A stretch of 47,544 bases of DNA, taken from the NCBI GenBank assembly GCA_003427395.1, contig BFEA01000510.1:38028-85571 (forward strand), read 5' to 3'. Source of the stretch: Chara braunii (lineage: Eukaryota > Streptophyta > Charophyceae > Charales > Characeae). A program made the position numbers and the translations under genes. The notes beneath the pieces were generated by a model. It did not search any database and was not told the origin of the DNA. It worked only from the letters and a program-made list of their open reading frames with translations. Of this stretch, positions 33,501 through 42,664 are shown in pieces (positions within the stretch are counted from its first letter, which is position 1; each line of letters starts with the position of its first letter).

Positions 33501-34002
33501 TGTTGTCGTCTATTTACTTTGGTTGTTTCCCAAAGTACGCACTTTGAATTAACGCATATGTAACAATATATACGTGTCTCTAATATATAGCTGTGTGAAT
33601 GTGTACGGGTGACACGGTCATCTGTCTTTGCAGGAGGCTTACGCAGGTACTACAGCCCCCCTTGGTTCAACGAAAGCATCATTCCTACAGCTCCGCTTGA
33701 TCTCTCGGAGCTGCGGTTGGCATTCACAAGGGTAAGCGGAGACGGTATGGTTGACTGTCCGTTCGCTTATTATGGCGTGCAACCCGTGAACGGAGTTTTT
33801 GTTTTGTTGATGTAATGACCTTGTTCATGATGGACATGTGACTTGCTTCCTTATTGGAATCATGATTCAATCAGCGGTGTTTTTTTTTTTTTTGGGGTAA
33901 GATAGTTAGTTTGTCAGAGGATCCTCCTTGTTCATGACGGACGCGTGACTTACTTGCTTCCTTATTGTTGGAATCATGGTTCAATCATCACGATTCATCA
34001 GT

Positions 34003-34050
<48 letters not shown>

Positions 34051-37000
34051 CCAGTTCTCCATATCTGCAGTATGAGAAGTTGTTAGACGACCAGTACATC
34101 GCCCAGGTCGAACTTGGAGAATCGGAAATTGGCCCAATCCAAAGATTCACCGGGTGAACAGTGCTTCCGGAGCAAAACGGCTGGCAGCGCCAGCCGGAAA
34201 AGAAACCAAGTGCATGACTGGCTGGTTCGTTTTTCGTCGGCGCGTGGGGCAAATCCGCGTCGGCAACAAGAGGCTTGTGGTGGTGCTTAACGCTGTTGCA
34301 GAGGGACGGTGCGAAGGGGAGAGAAGGGAGCAAAGTGGAGCTGTGTTGTTTATCCATTTGGTTGCAGCCAGAGCGTGTTTGGCAATAAAAGAGGGTCTGG
34401 GAAGCAGATGTATTTTCTGTGGCTTTCTGATTAGCAGAGTGTCTTACCTGTGTGTTCAGGCTGTTATCAAGCGGCTTATGACGGATGTGCCGTTCGGTGT
34501 GCTCCTTTCTGGTGGATTGGATTCCTCCTTAGTCTCAGCAGTTGCTGCCCGCCATATCAAGGAATCAAACGTCGGTGACAAGTGGGGTCATCAGCTGCAC
34601 TCCTTTTCAATCGGGCTGAAGGTAAGATAAGATCCCCTTCGCATTATTATATACGTGACAAGTGCTCTCCGTCAGTTACTCTCACTTGAGCCTCTCTCAA
34701 GAGCATTTGCCATATCGAAGGAATCAAACGGCCTAGAGATGTTGTTAGGGTAGATGCTAGGAGAGGGGGGTGACAGCTTTGGTAAAATGCTCTTGAGAGA
34801 GGCTTAAACCACCACTCTACCCGACGTTGGAAAGTCGGGGGACCGGTAGCACAGGTTCATGGGGCTACCAGTAGCATAGTTTGGAGAACCGGCACAGCGG
34901 CTACAATTGAAAATGTGATGAATTGCCGCCACGACCTATTTCGTGGTTGAAACAAAGCTTTTTGAAAATTTTGAATATTTTTCCTGCAAAGATCACAACC
35001 AAATCTACAGACCCCTCCAATTTTCAGATTCTTTGACAGATTCTTCTGAGGGTGACAAATCGATGAATTTTTTGGGGTACTTATCCCGTTGGCCCACAAG
35101 TTGTAGAGCGGCAAAAATGGAAAATGTGATGAATTGGCGCGGCATTTATTTCATGGGCTGAATGATTCCCCCCTCCCCCCCCCCCATTTTTCTGATATTT
35201 TTCCTGGAAAGATCACGACCTAATCTACACGATCTCTCAAATTTTCTGATTTGTTTCTTAATTTTTCTGAGCGCGAAAAATTGCCAAAGTTGGCGCGTGA
35301 AAAATTGCAGGACTGGACCCGCCTACGCCTGCCGATCGGTAACCCCCCTAAAAGACCTGCTCCGAGCTCACCGGGATGCCACTTTTTGGTGTCGGGTAGG
35401 CTGCTGGTTTAAGTGAGTGGGGGCCATTCTTTGTTGTTCCCTCCAGCCAAGTATCGTGTCAGAAATCATATCTCCACTGCGTCCCCGGCCTTGTGACGTG
35501 CTGGAAAAGCTTCCCTTGTTCTTGCATGGTTGTCTGCTTGTGTGTGCCTCGGTGCAGCCGAGCTTCTTGCTAGAGCTATTTGTTAATTTTGTTTGTTTTC
35601 ATTATGGGAGTGATGTTTCCGGTTCTTCTCCGCCAGGCATCGCATTTTTTGGGACTAGTACCACTGCGTAAAAACGGAGACGGGCTAGCTCAGTCGGTAC
35701 ACCAATGAACTGTTGAAATGCAGACCTGAGTTCGAATCCAGATGCAACCAGATGACTGCAAGAAGATCATTCTGAATTACCTGGGGCCCGTCGGTTCAAT
35801 GAAAAGATATCCCAAGGCTGTGGTGTGGACCTTTTGAAAAAAAGAGAAAGAGAGGGGGGAAGAAAAACTGAAGCACGCTTCAGGAAGCAGTGGTACATCC
35901 TTCCCTTTGGGAAGTAATCAATGCCCGTCCTTTGGGCCTTCCCACCACCATAAGCCTTTCGACTTGCCGATGGTGTAGGAGCCGGACTGATGCTCCCCAG
36001 AATGGATATGTAGCCAGGGCTATAAGGTCCTTTTCTTTCTTTCTTTCTTTCTTTCTTTCTTTTTAACCACTAGTACCTCCGCCAGTGTTGGGAAAATAGG
36101 GAAAACTGACAGTTTTCCCATTTCACCCGAAAAGTTCGGAGGTCCCACAGGCTCGGCAAGAGGAATGAAGTTCACAGGAGGCCGTGCTCACAGTAGTCCT
36201 CCGCAGCACGAATCTTACTACTAAGACGGTCAGATTGTGAATGTTGTTGCTTTCTTTTTTTGCTTTTTCTTATTCTTAGGAGTACCCTGGCAGAGTGGCA
36301 GAGCGTAGTCCGTGATCTGCTCAAGTTGTGTTTCGTTAGAGGACTGCCACCCTGATCACACTGGCACGCAGAGGAAGGGTTCCAGCCAATATCATGGCAG
36401 AATCCGTGTTTCCTTTTTTTTTTTTTTTTTTTTGGTTCTTTGTATTTCTGGAATCTGACAACCTGGCCTCGGGGCAGAGACACCGTCACTGAGGGCACAC
36501 TCTCACACTACCACTTCCAAGAATGTATACAACTGTATTTCACGGCCAAAGCTTCCCCCTTGTTTTTGTGAGTTTCACGGCTGCAACTTTTCGTCTTCTT
36601 TTTTTGCTTTTCTGTTTTTTTTTGTTCTTCTTTTTTCCGTGAGAGTATGAGCAGCGAAAATAGTGTGCCCCAGGCGCGGGAAAACTCGGTGCACACTGCG
36701 AAGTGAAAAATTCAGGCTCTCGGCAAAAACAGGTTCGGAGGTACTAGTGGTTTAATGAAACGGGCTTCAGCATGTGACGTTCAATTGGACAGACAGTTTT
36801 GAGTTTACAAGTCGGCCCTTGACTGCTGGAATACCTGTGACCAGGTACCTCAAGATTTCACCTCCCTCTCTCTTCAAAATGTATTTCCCTTTCACGATCT
36901 TCACTCCCTGCAGTGAGACCGAAAAAAAACCGTGAGTACGAAAAAAACACGAGTAAAGAAAGAGTTGACTAACAACAGTCTAATGCTGCAATACCTGTGA

Positions 37001-37153
37001 GCAGGGATCTCCAGATTTAAAAGCGGCAAGGGAGGTATCGGAGTACATCGGAACGCTGCACTACGAATTGCATTTCACCATTCAGGTTGGTCAGTACATC
37101 TTCCGACCTAGTTTGATCTCTCCCACCACCCGTATCACAATGGCGTCTCTTTC

Positions 37154-37194
<41 letters not shown>

Positions 37195-38199
37195 TGGGTG
37201 TGTTTTGCAATCTATGGACTGCTTGAGAAGCTGCAAATTGCAGTACCAATGAGGTGGTGGTTCATGTGAAGCTGATGAGGCGACAAGGACGACGATGAAT
37301 TCCAAATTTGGAATCATCTCGCCGGTTTGCCTAACGATACGTAACGAGCCATGGGCAGAGAGCCCTGCTGCAGTCAACCTCTATCTGTAGTGCTACTCGG
37401 AAAGCCTGCCTTTGCTCCGAGGGATGCCATGAGTGGTGGGCGGTGGGTCCTAGGCTCCTAGACCCTTATATAAGTGCCATGGTATCAGCTGCCTTTCTAG
37501 TATTTCATATGGATTGGATTTTTTTTAACTGGAGCTAAGAGGTGGCATGGCATGGCATGGATGGAGGTTTCTCCAGGGAGGAGGGAATGATTTCAATGAA
37601 GACTGGGAAGTTGGGAACACTGAAGGCATTAGTGGTTCACCCTTGTGTGTACAGATTTGGATGTCTTGTAGGGTATTTATTATTTTTAGTGGAGCTGAGA
37701 GGCATGAAATGGATGGATGTTTCTACAGGGAGGAGGGAATGCTTTCCATGAAGAGTGGGAACATAGTGGGAACACAGAGGGAACACTGAAGGCATTAGAG
37801 GTTCACCCTGTGTGAACAACTGGAGAGGAGGTAGAGATGGTGGAGATGTTGATGAATGACTGGACGAGGTTGAAACTTGAAACACTGCAGCGATTGTACG
37901 CAATGGTTGTCATGTTATCGAGTCGTGACTCATGCAGAAAGGGCTTTCAAATTTCAATTTTGAAATCCCGTTGTTGTTTTTTTCGGGTTTTTTTTTTGTT
38001 TTTTTTTTAAATGATCTGTCTGCAGGAAAGTTCTTTCCGATCCTCGTTGGAATTTAGAAATGTCAAAATTGGAAAAACTCAGTTGTCCAAGTCTGTTCTC
38101 AACTTCTCAGTTTTTGACAGTTTTTGTCCAGGCATCAGCATGTGTGTGGGATACGACTTTTGACTTTCTTGATCGGGTATGTTCGTGCTGGATCTGATT

Positions 38200-38235
<36 letters not shown>

Positions 38236-40005
38236 GAACAACATGAGGCCCCTTCTTTTCTGGGGGGCAACAGTCACCGGCAAGCATGTTTGTACATCTA
38301 AGGGGAACAGTGTAGCCCTGGTGGGAGAGTCGCCTAGCAAGGGGGGAGCTTCAAAAGGGGGGGCACACCGCCCCAAACCATGGTCTTTCTCCGGGGGCCA
38401 CCCTGCTGGCCGGGAGAGGCTTACTAGTAGCACCCCGACATGCAGCAGGATGGCCCTCAGAGGGGCGGGGTGCCGGGAGGGGCCTCCCCTGCACTTCCTC
38501 CGACCGCCTATCAAAACCCGCCGGTGACTATGTCATCGCTTTCCAACTTTGTCTACCTTCGTCCAGCTCTCATTTTATCCATCTTGTCCTGTTTGGGCTG
38601 CCTTAACACAGCAGGCAAAACCTCTCTTTTCCCGCACGAGCCTTTACCTTGGCTAGCCCCATGTCAGCCCCATGTCACTTACTATCACTTGCCATCTTTG
38701 TGTCCTTTGCTCCCTGAAGCCTATGTCGACAAGTCCTTTTTTTTTTCTTCTTCTTTTTTTAAACCTCCAGTACACGGCCCCAGCCTTGCTGAAAGGAAAA
38801 CTCGCCGCCTACGAAAATGTCGGAGGCCCAGCTCCGTAGATAAATTGAATTGGCGGCGGGAGGCCTCCGAAAGGGCCTGCGTCCAATAGCTGGATGTAGC
38901 CTCTGATTCCATCGGGTTTCAAACACATAACCTGTTCCTCAGCAGTTACATGTGTGTACCATTCAGCCCCATGGGCTGGGTGGAAGGTCATATTTTGGCT
39001 TGTGAGGAATGATCATTCTTTTTTTTTTTTTTTTTTTGTGCCATGCTAATCTTCTCTGTATCGTTCTAATTCGAAAGGATGTGTTCTGCAGGACAGAGGA
39101 AAGGCCATCCTGATTCTGTTCATGGCAACTTCATGCAGCTTTGCTAGCCTTTTGACTCTTTTCGGTGTTGTTGCATTGTTTTCTTAGCTTTTCTTTATGC
39201 ATCAGAATGTTTGTGATCTTTGTAGATGGGCTTCTACTTTCTTAAACAGTCTGTTCATGGCACATCATGCTGACCTGATTCTTGTGGGGTGATTCAGGAG
39301 GGTATAGATGCATTATCTGATGTGATATACCACATTGAGACCTACGATCTCACCACGGTCCGAGCCAGCACCCCAATGTTCTTGATGGCGAGGAAAATCA
39401 AGGCTCTGGGCGTAAAGATGGTCCTGTCCGGCGAAGGAGCGGATGAGATATTTGGCGGGTATGGCTGCCTCCAACATGATGTTGCGCCCTGCATTTTTTG
39501 TCATTGTGTGTGTCTAATCGCTTTGTGAAGGGGTTACGTATACGTAGCTCATAACACAAAGGGATCTTGGAAGTCACTTCAAGACCTGCCGTCATCGAGT
39601 CAAGGACGGTCTAATACACTTGTGGCCGTTGTTGGTTGGGTTCACCGGAACTTGAGGCCATTTGCCATTTTCTCTTTCCCGTGATCAGTTCGGTTCCCCT
39701 TCAATTGCCACATGCAACCTGCTGGTTTCATCCTGCACGTATCCCCAAAATTATAGCCTGACATGGAGTGTCCAGGGATCAAGGCCGTGGGCACTGAAGG
39801 CAGGTCGGCCCTAATGTTGCTAGGCCCATGTTGTCAAAAAAGGCCAGGGCACACCACGACAGATCAGAAAAGGCCCAGGCCCGAACCAGACCGGTAGGGA
39901 CCAAGGGAAGCCTGGCGTCTTCAGGATGTGGGCCCAGTAGTGCGACCGCACAGACATCCTGGCTGGAGGCTGCTGGGAGGCTGGATGACAGCATCAGTGC
40001 ATATG

Positions 40006-40049
<44 letters not shown>

Positions 40050-40613
40050 TGAGAGAGTGTGTGTTGCCGTGTTCTCTATTCACAACTCCACAAAAAAAAG
40101 GTCGACTGTGCCAGACTGTTTCGTTGAAGTTTCGCCAAATCATCAGGAGGTTGGCCCCCCACAGTCTGCCCAGGATGCATTTGAATCCGTCCTTAGCCTA
40201 CTTACTCGGCAAGTTGACCAAGTTGAGTTTCTTAAGAGATTGATGTTGCCTGTTTAGAAGTGGATTCGAACCACTGACACAAGGATTTTCAGTCCTTCGC
40301 TCTAACCAACTGAGCTACCTAAACAAAAACAAAATCAAACTATGTTCAATTCAGAAAAGGTAATTCAAATATTACTAAGTACAAAGGCACATTTTGGTAA
40401 TCGTACACCTCTGATGGACAAGGACTCACCACGTCACCCAGAGTTAGCAATACCCCTGAGAGAAGTGGTCGACTTCACTCAACCCTGTAATCCTAGCAGA
40501 CTGTCAGTCTCAACCCCTGACAAGAATAAGCAGTAAGTCAGAGAAACTAGTCTCATCCAGCCATAAAATCCACCCACTCAGCCATGCATACCCAATGGCA
40601 TGACCGCCAGTAT

Positions 40614-40653
<40 letters not shown>

Positions 40654-40747
40654 TGCGTGTGTTGTCATGTTCGCTATACACAACTCCTCAAAGAAAAGCA
40701 TCCCTGTGCCAGACTGTTTCGTCGGACTTCACCGACTCATCAGGGGT

Positions 40748-40786
<39 letters not shown>

Positions 40787-41825
40787 GAGAGAGAGAGAGA
40801 GAGGTGAAGCCCAGAAGGGAAAGGGAGAGGGAGAGAGGGATGGAGGGAGGTGAAGCCCAGAAGGGAGAGGGAGAGAGGGATGGAGGGAGGTGAGTGCCAG
40901 GAGCGAAAGGGCCCTGCTGTGGAGTGAGAAGGATGAAAGGAGGAAACATACATGTTTGGTCTTTGGCATGAGAGCTATGGAGTAAAGTTGGCATCCGCTG
41001 CTATTGCCACTAGTAGACCATTGGTTACTGCAACTGATGCACCAGGGGTAACGATATCGCTCCCATCTTTCAGCTCTCCAGCTGTGACCTCCTGTGTTGG
41101 GTGCTATTTTGGTCATGCTGGCCACGCTTGCCCTTCAGCTTCCACAAGCGAAAAGAACAAAATAAAGGCACATTGCACATTTACTGAAGAGAACGTTAAT
41201 GCTTGGGTGTCAGAAGTGCAATGATCCCGCAAATTCACACAGCTTCCCACACCAGAATAAGTCCACACTTCAGCACGCCAAACTGCAAGCACAAGATGCA
41301 AATCAACAGGAGATGAAAACACTTCAGAAATTGCCTGGAAGTCTTATACAACAAGTAGTATATATGCACACAGGGGGGCCTATGGCTGGCAGCGAACCTC
41401 AAACGGGTACAACTCTGACTCTCTAAACTACCGCCGGGCCTCAAGCTCTCTCCGAATGTCTTCTTCTCGTATTGATCTCTCTTCCCATCAAGCTAAGGTG
41501 TAGCACCCGGTGCCGTTGACTACTCCTTGCGCTTCTCTCCACTTCACTCAATGCTCAGCAGCAAAAGACCATGACAGCGCTTGTGCTGCAAGTTCGAATG
41601 AAAATTGTGTTGACCACTGGACTATTGTACTTCGCTGCACTTCCCAACGTTGGATTTTTCTCGTACTGGTACCTGCCTCTACCGGACCCTGGCCACTATT
41701 TATGGAGATCTAGTGTAGCCAGACACACATTCGGGCTGGAGAGGCTGGAGTGCCCAGCACTAGTAGAGAGTGTCAGCAGGGCAAGGGGACAACCCTAGCC
41801 ATAGCTGTGTACAGGGTGCGCCCCC

Positions 41826-41869
<44 letters not shown>

Positions 41870-42580
41870 CAGCCAGCCAGCCAGGGCCACCTGGCCGGCC
41901 AGACGGACCAAACGGACCAATGGACCGAACCGACAGTCGGATGGACCGACAGACGTACAGACGGACAGACAGACAGACAGGGGGGAAATGTTCTTGGAAT
42001 GAGAGAGCCGTGGAGTGGGAGGGTGGAAAGGAGGCGTACCTGGTTTACCTTTGGCATGAAAGCTCCATGAACCTCCTTTTTGATTGAATATTCATGGGAG
42101 CAGCATTGCCACCAACAGGACAGGAGTAGTGTAGACTATTGTACGCTAGGGATAGCACAAGACATTGGCCTGTCGGTGGATGAAGTGATTGGCATTGTAG
42201 TTGTTGTTGACAACTGACGGAGGCAAGACAGCGGATTCTTTCTTTACATTACTCTGTCATTCCCGCTCTTTGACAATTGACGGAGGCAAGACGGGGGCCT
42301 CTTTCTTTACATTACTCTGTCATTCCTGCTCATCGCTATGTTGTAGAGTCAATGCTGGTCTGTGGAATCACCATGTGCAATGTGCGTTCCACTTTCATGC
42401 TACCCATGCAAATGGGGAAAGGGCATTATATGTCTCCTACCTCCTCTCATGGGGTAGGATATAAGTGGGTGGCTTGGTGTAGTCTTCTCATATGTGTTTC
42501 GTGATTGCTACAGGTACCTGTATTTCCACAAGGCCCCAAATAAGGAGGAGTTCCACAGAGAGACACTGCGGAAGGTACAT

Positions 42581-42664
<84 letters not shown>

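Noticed and set aside
28659-34145. A conserved small exon (LLNNQYVAQ / LLDDQYIAQ) in two introns
   Set aside because: Similarity is at DNA level, the frame is not conserved beyond ~12 codons, and the start matches a transposon end.
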